Below the pieces are notes generated by a model. The model saw nothing but the letters and a program-made list of their open reading frames with translations. It was not told the DNA's origin and searched no databases. The translations under genes and the position numbers were made by a program. From the NCBI GenBank assembly GCA_019117005.1, contig DXAO01000052.1:1-64000 (forward strand): 64,000 nt of DNA. Direction: 5' to 3'. This document shows, piece after piece, positions 52,686-60,943 of this stretch. Source of the DNA: Candidatus Collinsella stercoripullorum (lineage in GTDB: Bacteria; Actinomycetota; Coriobacteriia; Coriobacteriales; Coriobacteriaceae). Position 1 is the first letter of the stretch. Each line of letters opens with the position of its first letter.

Positions 52686-53396
52686 ATGTTCCACGTTGCG
52701 ATCTTGGAGGACGATCCCCGGCAGGCAGAGTCGCTCGCGCGCATGATCGAGGCCTCTCCCTGCGCCTCGCGCGTGGAGATCGTCGGGGTCGCCCAGCCAG
52801 CCGTCTCGCTCGCCGAGGCCTTCGGGGACGGCGTCGACATCCTGTTCGTCGACATCCAGCTCGGCGAGGCCCGCGCCACCGGCATCGACCTCGTCGACGC
52901 GCTCGCCCCGCGCGACGGGAGCATGCAGGTCATCTACGTCTCGGGCTACCTCGAGTACGCCTCGGACGTCTACCGGACCAAGCACACCTGGTTCCTCCCC
53001 AAGCCGGTCGAGCAGAGCGCGCTCGACGCGGCGCTCGAGCGCGCCATCGACAACCTGGAGCAGGCCCAGCAGCAGCCCCTGCTCGTGCGCGCCTCCGGCT
53101 CGCTCATCCAGATCCTCCCGCAGAACATCGTCTATGTGGAGAGCGAGCGCCGCAAGGTGCGCATCCACGAGCGCGGCCGCGTGATCGAGACCTACGCCAA
53201 GATGTCCGACATGGAGGCGAGCCTTCCGCGCCAGTTCGCGCGCTGCCATAAGAGCTTCCTGGTCAACATGAGCTTCATCTCCGAGCTCCGCGCCCGCGAC
53301 CTCGTGCTGCTCGACGGGACGGTGCTCCCGGTGAGCCAGCGCTGCCACAAGGCGCTGCAGCGCTGCTTCATCGACCATGTGGGACGCTCCGTGTAG
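52686..53396 (+). CDS. LytTR-family response regulator (AgrA-like)
   Basis: 236 residues from ATG 52686. Receiver: FHVAILEDDPRQAESLARMI, Asp in ILFVDIQLGEARATGIDLVD, VIYVSGYLEYASDVYRTKHT and FLPKPVEQSAL. LytTR DNA-binding domain: LIQILPQNIVYVESERRKVR, IETYAKMSDMEASLPRQFAR and CHKSFLVNMSFISEL. It is followed, with overlap or a 7-bp gap, by two kinase-like membrane genes. AgrA/FsrA-type systems usually answer peptide signals; no peptide precursor gene was seen nearby. Confidence 0.92.
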   Translation: MFHVAILEDDPRQAESLARMIEASPCASRVEIVGVAQPAVSLAEAFGDGVDILFVDIQLGEARATGIDLVDALAPRDGSMQVIYVSGYLEYASDVYRTKHTWFLPKPVEQSALDAALERAIDNLEQAQQQPLLVRASGSLIQILPQNIVYVESERRKVRIHERGRVIETYAKMSDMEASLPRQFARCHKSFLVNMSFISELRARDLVLLDGTVLPVSQRCHKALQRCFIDHVGRSV

Positions 53397-53403
53397 GGCC
53401 GCC

Positions 53404-54282
53404 GTGTCGGAGCTCGCGGCCTACATCCTCGTCCAGGCGAGCACCTTCGCCGTGACCATGGCGCTCGCCGGCGGCATGGCGATCATGCTGCCGATCCCCC
53501 GGCGCGTCCGCTATTTCGCGGCGATCGGCGCCGTGGGGCTCGTCTTCCAGCTCATCGGGTCGTCCGATGGCCTGCTCCGCGTCCTGAGCTTCGCCTCGTT
53601 CACGGGCTTCACGCTCGCCTCCTGCACGGGCCCCGTGCGCTTCCGGGTGCTCGCGATGGCCCTCGTCTACACCGCGGCGATCGCGGGGGAGGCGGTGTGC
53701 TCCGTCGTCAGCGTGGCCCTGCTGGGCGGCTTCGATTTCTCCATGGCGTTCCAGCTCGCGCATCCGGTGGAGTTCCTGTTCATCAGGCTGCTGGACACGG
53801 CCCTGATCATTGCGGGCTCCTACGCCTCCGCCCTCCTGTCCCGCCGCGTCGTCCACGGCGGCGAGTCGCGCCGTGCCGCCCTGATGATCCTCTTCATGCC
53901 GCTGCTCCAGGTCGTGCTGCTGATGGGGGCGCTCTACCTCCAGCTGAACGTCACCGGGATACATGCGGCGCTCTCGGCGGGCATCGCCGCGGCCGCCCTG
54001 CTGTTCTTCGCCGCCGACGTGCTGCTCGTGGTCACCATCGAGCGCATCGGGCAGGCGAGCGCGGAGCGGGAGCGCGCCCGCGCCATGGAGCGGCAGCTCG
54101 ACGGCTATCTCGAGCAGTACGCCGTCCTCGCGCGGCGCAGCGCCGCGATCGCGCGGCTGCGCCACGACGCCCGCAACAACGTGCAGGTCATTTCCGCCCT
54201 CCTCGACCGCGGCGCGTACGGGGAGGCGTCCGCGTACGCGGGGGAGTGCGAGCGCACGCTCGCGAAGCCGGACGGGCGGTGA
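53404..54282 (+). CDS. Kinase-like membrane protein with phosphoacceptor histidine but no ATPase domain
   Basis: 292 residues if GTG 53404 is used (ATG 53377 would add nine and overlap the regulator). Six or so membrane segments (LAAYILVQASTFAVTMALAG to LLFFAADVLLVVTIERIG), then a coiled coil (ERERARAMERQLDGYLEQYA) and the helical DHp-like segment IARLRHDARNNVQVISALLD (phosphoacceptor at about His254). The protein stops 38 residues after that His, where AgrC-type kinases continue into the GHKL ATPase domain. It overlaps the next gene by 4 bp. Confidence 0.75.
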   Translation: MSELAAYILVQASTFAVTMALAGGMAIMLPIPRRVRYFAAIGAVGLVFQLIGSSDGLLRVLSFASFTGFTLASCTGPVRFRVLAMALVYTAAIAGEAVCSVVSVALLGGFDFSMAFQLAHPVEFLFIRLLDTALIIAGSYASALLSRRVVHGGESRRAALMILFMPLLQVVLLMGALYLQLNVTGIHAALSAGIAAAALLFFAADVLLVVTIERIGQASAERERARAMERQLDGYLEQYAVLARRSAAIARLRHDARNNVQVISALLDRGAYGEASAYAGECERTLAKPDGR

Positions 54283-55214
54283 GCGCCGTGGAGAAGGTCC
54301 TCTTCGCGCTCTCCTCGCTCGCGATCGTGCTCGCGGCGGTGCACCTGCTCGTCGCGTCCCGCCACCGGTCGCCGTCGTATCGCGCACTGATGCTGCTGTT
54401 CCCGGTGAGCCAGCTCGCGGTGGTCGCGCTGACGGCCGCGGCGGTGCGGTGGCTCCAGGCGGGCTGGGGCTACTCGTGCTTCGTCTCGCTGTGCGGCCTG
54501 GTCGCGGCCGTGTACGACCCGCTGCTGTTCCGCGTGTTCGCCGAGGCTGAGGAGCGGGAGGCGGCCGCGGAGTACGCGCGGACCGTGGAGGGCCAGCTCG
54601 AGGTCCAGCGGGAGCACCTGGCGCGCATGCGGGAGGCGGGGCGCGACGCGGAGGAGATCAGGGCGGAGCTCGCCGGTCTGTTCGGCGAGCTCCGCGGCGC
54701 CCTCGATGCCCGCGACCCCGAGCTCGCGCGCACCCTGCTGCGGAAGGCGACCGACGTCGTGCCCCCGGCGGGCGCCTCGTTCTGCCGCAACCCCGCCGTC
54801 GACGCCCTGCTCGCCTCCAAGCTCACCCGCTGCCGCGAGCTGGGGGTGGAGCTGAACGTCCAGGCGGGGATCCCGATGGCGCTGACGCTGCCCGACCTCG
54901 AGGTCTGCGCGGTGCTCTCCAACCTGATCGACAACGCCGTCGACGCCGTCCGGGGGTTCGCGCCCGCCCGGCGCTGGGTGCGCGTCGTCTCCCGCGAGGC
55001 GCAGGGGTATCTGGTGATCGCGGTGGAGAACCCCGCCGACCGCGCCCCGCAGCGCAGGGTCCGCGCCGCCCTCGAGCTGGGGGAGGACGGGAGGATCCCC
55101 GAGCACGGCTGGGGGATCTCGATCGTGGAGGGCGTCGCGCGCCGGCACGCGGGCGCGGTGACGACGTCGTTCGAGGACGGCGTCTACACGGTCCGCGTGC
55201 TGCTGCACCTGTAG
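54279..55214 (+). CDS. Kinase-like membrane protein with GHKL ATPase but no phosphoacceptor histidine
   Basis: 311 residues from GTG 54279 (GTGA overlap). Three N-terminal membrane segments, a coiled coil (AEYARTVEGQLEVQREHLAR), then ARMREAGRDAEEIRAELAGL where a kinase would show RHD..N; the His is absent (GRD at 121-123). The ATPase is intact: N box CAVLSNLIDNAVDAVRGF (Asn215, Asn219) and G box HGWGISIVEGVARRH (276-290). Together with the gene before it, it could make one functional kinase from two chains acting on the LytTR regulator. Confidence 0.8.
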   Translation: MSAVEKVLFALSSLAIVLAAVHLLVASRHRSPSYRALMLLFPVSQLAVVALTAAAVRWLQAGWGYSCFVSLCGLVAAVYDPLLFRVFAEAEEREAAAEYARTVEGQLEVQREHLARMREAGRDAEEIRAELAGLFGELRGALDARDPELARTLLRKATDVVPPAGASFCRNPAVDALLASKLTRCRELGVELNVQAGIPMALTLPDLEVCAVLSNLIDNAVDAVRGFAPARRWVRVVSREAQGYLVIAVENPADRAPQRRVRAALELGEDGRIPEHGWGISIVEGVARRHAGAVTTSFEDGVYTVRVLLHL

Positions 55215-55496
55215 CGGCGCCGGGCCCCGGGGCGCATCCGCCCGCAGGCGGGACGGTCTCGTTGCAGATGCCGCCTGCGACCCGCCCGCGGCTCGATCCC
55301 GACCGCTCGCCGAAGGTCCGGGGCGGACAGGGGGTCGGTGAATAAGAACGCCATCAGGTGGAATAACAACTATGGACAAAGGGTCCTCCCCACCGAGAGA
55401 GCAGCTCGGGAGTGCCTTCGAGAGGCGGGGAGGTCGGAGAGCCGGGGGACGGGCGCGTCTCCCGGCTCTCTTCGTCTGCACGGCTTCCGCGCGGTC
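55215..55496 (-). terminator. Convergent gap with terminator hairpin
   Basis: GAGAGCCGGG (55437-55446) and CCCGGCTCTC (55461-55470) form a 10-bp stem near the stop of the minus-strand NUDIX-Vsr gene, and may serve either direction. The left part of the gap shows no gene. Confidence 0.55.
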
Positions 55497-56366
55497 TCAG
55501 CGTCCGGGCCGCGCCGCGCGCACCTGCTCGATCACGTGTTCCATGGTTTCATCGATGCGGTCGCGCTTGAGCTGGCACTCCCAGACCGTGATGGCGGTCC
55601 ATCCGAGCTCCTCCAGCTCGGCGAGGGCGCGGGCGTCGCGTTCGACGTTGCGGCGGAACTTCGCCTCCCAGAACTCGGTGTTGCGCTTGGGCGTGCTCGG
55701 ATGGCAGTGGGGGCACCGGTGCCAGAAGCAGCCGTTGACGAAGATCGCGACCTTCCTCCCCGGGAACGCGATGTCCGGGCGCCCCGGGGCCTTCTTCCAC
55801 TGCAGCCGGTAGCCGGTGAGGCCCGCGGCGCGCAGGCGCTGCCGCACGAGCATCTCGGGCTTCGTGTCGGCGCGCTTGTTGCCCTGCATGGACCTGCGGA
55901 TCGCGGCGCGGCGGCGCACGAGCTCGGTCTCGGCCTCCTGCGCCTCCCCGTCGGATCGCGCGGATGCGGCGAGGGCCCGGACGAGCCCGATGTCGGCGGG
56001 CATCCAGTCCAGCGATTCCAGTGCTCCCCGGTCGACCCAGCGCAGGTCGAGCTGCCGGTCGCTGCGCTGCGGCTCGGTGTTGGCGCCCTCGGGGTCGATG
56101 CGGCAGAAGAAGCAGCTCATGGAGAGGTGGAAGTCGTCGTAGTCGTATTCCACGGTGTAGAAGTCCTGCAGGTCCGTGACCTGGATCCGCAGCTCCTCGG
56201 AGAGCTCGCGGGCACATGCCTGCTCGGGGGTCTCCCCGCGCTCGACCTTGCCGCCGGGGAACTCCCAAAGGCCCTGCATGGAGCCGTATCCGCGCTGGAC
56301 CGCCAGGACCTCGTCCGGGTTGCCGTCGCGCCGGATGATCCCCGCCGCCACATGTACCGTCTTCAC
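55497..56366 (-). CDS. NUDIX hydrolase fused to Vsr mismatch endonuclease
   Basis: 289 residues from GTG 56366 (GGAG seven bases upstream; ATG 56387 is the alternative). Residues 1-140 are a MutT-like NUDIX domain with box GGKVERGETPEQACARELSE then ELRI. Residues 160-285 are Vsr: MQGNKRADTKPEMLVRQRLR, YRLQWKKAPGRPDIAFPGRK, VAIFVNGCFWHRCPHCHPST, FWEAKFRRNVERDARALAEL and WTAITVWECQL. Vsr nicks T:G mismatches left by 5-methylcytosine deamination; MutT clears 8-oxo-dGTP or related nucleotides. No cytosine methyltransferase gene is adjacent. Confidence 0.9.
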   Translation of the reverse strand: MKTVHVAAGIIRRDGNPDEVLAVQRGYGSMQGLWEFPGGKVERGETPEQACARELSEELRIQVTDLQDFYTVEYDYDDFHLSMSCFFCRIDPEGANTEPQRSDRQLDLRWVDRGALESLDWMPADIGLVRALAASARSDGEAQEAETELVRRRAAIRRSMQGNKRADTKPEMLVRQRLRAAGLTGYRLQWKKAPGRPDIAFPGRKVAIFVNGCFWHRCPHCHPSTPKRNTEFWEAKFRRNVERDARALAELEELGWTAITVWECQLKRDRIDETMEHVIEQVRAARPGR

Positions 56367-56732
56367 CGCTGAGCTCCGTCCTCCCATTCCGATGCGCCTG
56401 CAGCGGCATCGTCGCCGCGGGCGCATCGGCATTGTACAGCGTCCGCGCCTCGCCGCCTTCCGGCGGGCGCTGACGGGCCGGCTGACGCTCCGCTGCGGGC
56501 CGGCGCGCCCTGCGGGATGCCCGCTGCCGAGTGAGAGGCGGGGTGCTCGCGGCGACCCTCGCATCCCGGCCGGCGCGCCCTGGGCCCCCTCCGGCCTCCG
56601 GTGCCCCGTCGGGCGTACGGCCCTCTCTTAAGCCTTCCGTAACCAACCTTACGAAATCGCAACGCACATGTAAGTCAAATCGATGGCTGCGCCGGAGGCT
56701 CCCTGCGAGTATAGGGTCAGGAGGTGGTTGTC
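56367..56732 (+). promoter_or_regulatory. Divergent regulatory gap with CGTAA/TTACG repeat
   Basis: CGTAA (56638-56642) and TTACG (56649-56653) around CCAACC form a short inverted repeat upstream of the ABC exporter operon; TATAGG near 56711 may be its -10 box. No gene is seen in the remaining GC-rich part. Confidence 0.4.
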
Positions 56733-56894
56733 ATGGAGGCAACGAACATGAACCGGTATCGGCCCAACCCCTATGATGTTCAGGATGAGAAGCGGAGCGT
56801 GGGGATGTCGGCGGTCGAGATGGTCCTGTGGCTGCTCGCGATGGCAGCGCTTTCGATTGCCATGATCTGGCTTCTGTGGAACGCGTCGCGCTGA
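56733..56894 (+). CDS. 53-residue single-pass membrane protein before the ABC exporter
   Basis: ATG 56733 with AGGAGGTGG about nine bases upstream, ending TGA 56894. The sequence has a short polar head (MEATNMNRYRPNPYDVQDEK) and one hydrophobic helix (MVLWLLAMAALSIAMIWLLW) with a tiny tail. It is the first gene before the ATPase and permease of a BceAB-type exporter. In staphylococci a similar-size membrane protein (VraH) joins the VraDE transporter; a comparable role here is suggested by position, not by clear sequence identity. Confidence 0.7.
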   Translation: MEATNMNRYRPNPYDVQDEKRSVGMSAVEMVLWLLAMAALSIAMIWLLWNASR

Positions 56895-56983
56895 AGGCGC
56901 GGCGCTGCAGCATCCGGCGGGCGCCGCGGTTCGCATCCGCGGCGCCCGCGGTACCGTACGACTTGAGTGAAAGGACCCATCAC

Positions 56984-57958
56984 ATGGGAAACACCATCGT
57001 CGACCCCCGCGACAGGGCATCAGTTGGCGGCGTCTACGTCGGCGGCGCGGCAGCCGGGACCCCGGTGCCGCCCGCGGCCCCCGGCGCGCCGTCGCAGCCG
57101 CGCGTCCACATGACCCTTCCCACGTCCCCGCACACCGGGGCGTCGGCCGCTGCGCCGGCGTTCGCGCACCGGGCGCCCCAGGGGCCCGCGCAGGCGCCCG
57201 TGCTCGACGTGCGCCATGTCGAGAAGGTCTACGGCGCCCGCAACAACGTGACGCGCGCCCTCGCGGACGTCTCGTTCACGGTCATGCGCGGCGAGTTCGT
57301 GGGCATCATGGGCGCCTCGGGCTCGGGCAAGTCGACGCTGCTCAACTGCGTGTCGACTATCGATGCCGTGACCAGCGGAAACGTCTTCGTCAACGGAGCG
57401 GACGTCACCGCGATGAAGTCCTCGAAGCTCACCCGGTTCCGCCGCGAGCAGCTGGGCTTCATCTTCCAGGACTCCAACCTGCTCGATACGCTCACCGCCC
57501 GCGAGAACATCGCCCTGCCGCTCACCATCAGCCGTGTCCCCGCGGCCGAGACGCTCAAGCGCGTCGAGGGCGTCGCCGCGCGCCTGTCGATCACCGAGGT
57601 GCTCGACAAATACCCCTATCAGATGTCCGGCGGCCAGCAGCAGCGCGTGGCGGCGGCCCGCGCGCTCGTGACCGACCCGGCGATCATCATGGCCGACGAG
57701 CCGACCGGCGCACTCGACTCCAAGAACGCGCGCTTGCTGCTCGAGTGCTTCCAGACCATGAACCGCGAGCTGTCCGCCACGGTCCTCATGGTCACGCACG
57801 ACAGCTTCGCCGCCAGCTACACGCACCGCGTGCTGTTCATCCGCGACGGGCGCATCTTCACCGAGCTGCGCCGCGGCGCCTCCAGCCGGCAGGAGTTCTT
57901 CAACCGCATCATGGAGGTCGTGGCTATGATGGGCGGGGAGGGTTCCGATGCTCTGTAA
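56984..57958 (+). CDS. ABC transporter ATP-binding protein, BceA/MacB type
   Basis: 324 residues from ATG 56984 behind AAAGGA. Residues 1-75 are a disordered Pro/Ala/Gly extension. Then a standard ATPase: Walker A GASGSGKST, Q-loop GFIFQDSNLLDTLTARENIA, signature MSGGQQQRVAAARAL, Walker B IIMADEPTGALD and switch MVTHDSFAA. The FQD.NLLDTLT..ENI pattern is the peptide-antibiotic detoxification (BceA) subtype. It overlaps the permease gene by 11 bp. Confidence 0.94.
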   Translation: MGNTIVDPRDRASVGGVYVGGAAAGTPVPPAAPGAPSQPRVHMTLPTSPHTGASAAAPAFAHRAPQGPAQAPVLDVRHVEKVYGARNNVTRALADVSFTVMRGEFVGIMGASGSGKSTLLNCVSTIDAVTSGNVFVNGADVTAMKSSKLTRFRREQLGFIFQDSNLLDTLTARENIALPLTISRVPAAETLKRVEGVAARLSITEVLDKYPYQMSGGQQQRVAAARALVTDPAIIMADEPTGALDSKNARLLLECFQTMNRELSATVLMVTHDSFAASYTHRVLFIRDGRIFTELRRGASSRQEFFNRIMEVVAMMGGEGSDAL

Positions 57959-60146
57959 GCTCGCATGGGGCAACGTGCGGCGCGCCGGCAGGGACTACCT
58001 GGTCTACCTGCTCACGCTCACGCTCGCCGTCACGGTGTTCTACGCGTTCAACACCGTTTCCATCCAGGTCGACCTCGCGGGCATCGCCAACGAGGGCCTG
58101 GCCGAAAGCCTCGGCGGCATCATCTCGGGCCTGACGGTCTTCCTCGCCCTGGTCATGGGCTTCCTCATGGTGTACGCCAACAACTTCATCATGAGGCGGC
58201 GCAAGAAGGAGTTCGGCCTCTACCAGGTGCTCGGTATGAGCCGCGGGCAGGTCGCGCGGATCATGGCGCTCGAGACCGTGTTCGTGTCGCTGGCGGCCCT
58301 CGTCCTGGGCGTCCTTCTGGGGCTCGCCCTGTCGCAGGTCATGACGTTCTTCACTGCGTCGCTGTTCAAGACGCAGATCGCGGACTTCCACTTCTTCTTC
58401 TCGGTCGACGCGTTCGTCATGACGGTCGGCTGCCTGGTTGCCATCTTCCTCGTCACGCTCGTGTTCAACCTGCGCGTGGTGGCGCGTGCCCGCGTCATCG
58501 ACCTCATGAGCGCGTCCCGCCGCAACGAGACCATCAAGACGCGCAACCCCTGGGTCTCCGCCGCGATCTTCGTGGTCGGCGCCGTCGCGATCGGGGTGGC
58601 CTACGCGCGCCTACTGCACGACGGCCTTCCCTACGACGGCACGAGCGAGGGCATGCGCGAGTTCCTCATCACCACCGTCACCGTCGTGGTCGGGACCATC
58701 CTGTTCTTCTTCGGGCTCTCGGGCTTCCTGCTCAAGGCGCTCCAGGGCGTGCGCGGCCTGTACTGGCGCGGCCTCAACATGGTCACGATGCGCCAGCTCG
58801 CCGCCAAGGTGAACACGGTGAGCTTCTCGATGGCCGTGATCGCGATGATCCTGTTCCTCGCCATCACGGCGGTCACGACGGGCATGTCCATCGCCGACGT
58901 CATGAACGCCAGCGTGGAGCGCGGAACGCCGGTCGACTACGCCACGGCCATCACGTACTACAGCGACGAGACGGCCGCCGAGCTGAACGCCGACCCCACG
59001 GCGACGGGCGGCGAGGGCGGCGCGGTGTTCGGCGCCGCCGAGCAGCCCATGGACGTCATGGAGATGAGCGCCCGCCAGACCGTCGATGCGGATACGGCTG
59101 AGGCCCGCCCCTTCGACCTCGCGTCCATCACCGGGTCCTCGGTGCAGGTCGACCTCTACGATTCGACCCCGCGTGGGGCGTCCATGCCGGTCGTCACCCT
59201 GAAGGACCTGTGCGACCTCGTGGACATGCCGCTGCCCCAGGGCGCGGAGAGCTCGGATGTCGCCTCCCTCGGCCTGATGGTGATCTCCGAGAGCAACTAC
59301 AACGAGTACCTCGCGTTCCGGGGCATGGAGCGGATCGACCTGGGGGCGGACGGCTACACGCTCCTGAGCGATATGGGTGAGACCGTCAACAGGATCTACG
59401 ATGCGGTGCTCGGGAAAGGCGTCGAGCTCGAGATCGGCGGGAGGACCCTCAGACCGGTGCAGGACCGCGTGAACGCCGACGCGAGCGTGTTCATGAACTC
59501 GATGATGGGGATGAACTCCGGAACCATCGTGCTGCCCGATGAGATGCTCGCCGAGCTCGACCTGCCCCCGTATATGAGCTACCTCATGGTGAACTACGCG
59601 GAGGGCGTCGACCCCCAGGACGCCGAGGACTACATCGACGCGCCCCGGACCTACGGCGATGTGACCGACGCATCCGGGCGCATCGTGGGCGGATGGGGCA
59701 TGGAGGCCACGCGGACCGAGACCTACCAGGGGGTCGACTCCATGAACGGCCTGATCAGCTACCTCGCCATCTACATCGGCTTCGTGCTCGTGGTGGCCTG
59801 CGCGGCGATCCTCACCATCCAGCAGCTCTCCGGGGTCTCCGACGCCGGCTCCAACTACCGCATCCTCTCCGAGCTGGGCACCTCGCGGCGCGAGATCGGG
59901 CGGTCGGTGCTCGTGCAGCAGACGATCTTCTTCGTCTTCCCGCTCGTGGTCGGCATCGCGCACTCCGCGATCGCCCTGTCCATCATCGTCGACCTCGTGG
60001 CCGTGTTCGGCGGCCTGACCATCGAGGGGACGGTCGGGTTCACGGCGCTCATCTTCCTGATTGCCTACGGCGGGTACTTCGGCGTGACCTACCTCATGAG
60101 CCGGGGCATCGTCCGGGACGCCGTGCGCACCCGGCACGCGGAGTAG
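57948..60146 (+). CDS. FtsX-like ABC permease, BceB type
   Basis: 732 residues from ATG 57948. LAWGNVRRAGRDYLVYLLTL opens the family. FtsX cytoplasmic motif FIMRRRKKEFGLYQVLGMSR. About ten membrane helices; a large extracellular domain of about 260 residues (from MNASVERGTPVDYATAITYY to DVTDASGRIVGGW) sits between late helices, as in BceB/VraE. Such transporters remove or sense cell-wall-targeting peptides. No BceRS kinase pair lies adjacent; the VanRS-like and LytTR systems in the window are separate. Confidence 0.92.
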   Translation: MLCKLAWGNVRRAGRDYLVYLLTLTLAVTVFYAFNTVSIQVDLAGIANEGLAESLGGIISGLTVFLALVMGFLMVYANNFIMRRRKKEFGLYQVLGMSRGQVARIMALETVFVSLAALVLGVLLGLALSQVMTFFTASLFKTQIADFHFFFSVDAFVMTVGCLVAIFLVTLVFNLRVVARARVIDLMSASRRNETIKTRNPWVSAAIFVVGAVAIGVAYARLLHDGLPYDGTSEGMREFLITTVTVVVGTILFFFGLSGFLLKALQGVRGLYWRGLNMVTMRQLAAKVNTVSFSMAVIAMILFLAITAVTTGMSIADVMNASVERGTPVDYATAITYYSDETAAELNADPTATGGEGGAVFGAAEQPMDVMEMSARQTVDADTAEARPFDLASITGSSVQVDLYDSTPRGASMPVVTLKDLCDLVDMPLPQGAESSDVASLGLMVISESNYNEYLAFRGMERIDLGADGYTLLSDMGETVNRIYDAVLGKGVELEIGGRTLRPVQDRVNADASVFMNSMMGMNSGTIVLPDEMLAELDLPPYMSYLMVNYAEGVDPQDAEDYIDAPRTYGDVTDASGRIVGGWGMEATRTETYQGVDSMNGLISYLAIYIGFVLVVACAAILTIQQLSGVSDAGSNYRILSELGTSRREIGRSVLVQQTIFFVFPLVVGIAHSAIALSIIVDLVAVFGGLTIEGTVGFTALIFLIAYGGYFGVTYLMSRGIVRDAVRTRHAE

Positions 60147-60171
60147 CCCTGCGGGGCTCCGCTGACGCCGT

Positions 60172-60205
60172 GCATCGGGCCCGTCCGCCGAGGCGGGCCC
60201 GGTGC
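60172..60205 (+). terminator. Hairpin after the permease gene
   Basis: GCATCGGGCCCGTCCGCC (60172-60189) pairs imperfectly with GGCGGGCCCGGTGC (60192-60205), 26 bp after the stop. It may partly terminate the exporter operon before the small gene at 60300. Confidence 0.6.
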
Positions 60206-60299
60206 GTTCAAGCGGCGCCGCCGGCCGCGCAGCGTTCGAGGAAGGCTCGGATGAAGTATGGGATCGGTGTCAAGCCGGTGAATCGGAGGCGACTAGATA

Positions 60300-60428
60300 A
60301 TGCTCGGTGAGATCCGATGGGATGCGGTGCTGAGGAGCGTGACCGATACGTGGCTACCGCTGCTCGGATGGCTCGCGGCGGGGGCGGTCGTATGGCTGCT
60401 CGTGCGCCTGTGGCGCCGAAGCGATTGA
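60300..60428 (+). CDS. 42-residue single-pass membrane protein after the ABC exporter
   Basis: ATG 60300 with GGAGGCG about ten bases upstream, TGA at 60426. It has a polar head (MLGEIRWDAVLRSVTDTW), one hydrophobic helix (LPLLGWLAAGAVVWLLVRLW) and a basic end (RRSD). Amphipathic order and a clear ribosome site support translation. With the 53-residue protein it brackets the exporter genes. Below usual annotation length limits; function unknown. Confidence 0.5.
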   Translation: MLGEIRWDAVLRSVTDTWLPLLGWLAAGAVVWLLVRLWRRSD

Positions 60429-60636
60429 CCTCGGGCGGGGTTCCACGGGGGGGCAGCGGCGGTGCGGCGGACGTGTGCGGGATTCCGAGCCCATTGTCGA
60501 CGAGGCTCGACAGGCTGTGTCGAGGGTATTCATACCGATTGGAGAAAACAAAGGTTGCGCGGGCTGATTATGCACGCGAAAACCGGAGCGTCACATTCCG
60601 AAGCGAAGCGAGAGGCCCAGCGCCGTGGTAAACGAT
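60429..60636. other. Gap between small membrane protein gene and MITE-like repeat
   Basis: No gene is supported. It contains nothing recognisable beyond GC-rich sequence and an AT-richer stretch near 60530. Confidence 0.4.
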
Positions 60637-60760
60637 TTTACTGTAACGTTAAAACAGCCCCGATAGAGTAGGGTCGAGCAGAGGCTCTGGGAAACCGCAG
60701 GTACAGAGCGTGCCGATAAGCCGGGCTACTCGCGAGGGTCGAGTTTAACGTTACAGTAAT
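60637..60760. repeat. MITE-like structured repeat, copy 2 (inverted relative to copy 1)
   Basis: 124 bp bounded by TTTACTGTAACGTTAAAA and the inverted TTTAACGTTACAGTAAT. Its reverse complement follows the copy at 33019-33143 in terminal repeats and several internal blocks (CGAGTAG hairpin, CTCTGTACC..GCGG, CTACTC, GGGGC.GTTTTAACG). An inner GAAACCGCAGGTA resembles the 15-bp repeat AAAACCGCAGGTAAA in the replicon origin at 4.8 kb. Confidence 0.7.
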
Positions 60761-60861
60761 TTTCCGCATACGCTGAGAGGGGCGTTTCCCGGCGGTTCGA
60801 CCGTCGGGATGCGGGTTTGCGCAGCTGTTCCGGGCATGGGCGGTTCCAGGCACAGATGAAA

Positions 60862-60897
60862 AACGCGCCCGCAGGCGAGATCGCCTGCGGGCGCGTT
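60862..60897 (-). terminator. Perfect 17-bp stem terminator for the 62-residue gene
   Basis: AACGCGCCCGCAGGCGA (60862-60878) and TCGCCTGCGGGCGCGTT (60881-60897) pair perfectly; on the minus strand TTTTCATC follows. It is 47 bp after the stop of the leftward small gene. Confidence 0.85.
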
Positions 60898-60943
60898 CAT
60901 GTCACGCGATGGTCCTCCCGGACCGATCTGTCCGGGTTCCCAA

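Noticed and set aside
55338-56372. 344-codon plus-strand frame over NUDIX-Vsr
   Set aside because: Antisense to a gene with full NUDIX and Vsr motifs.
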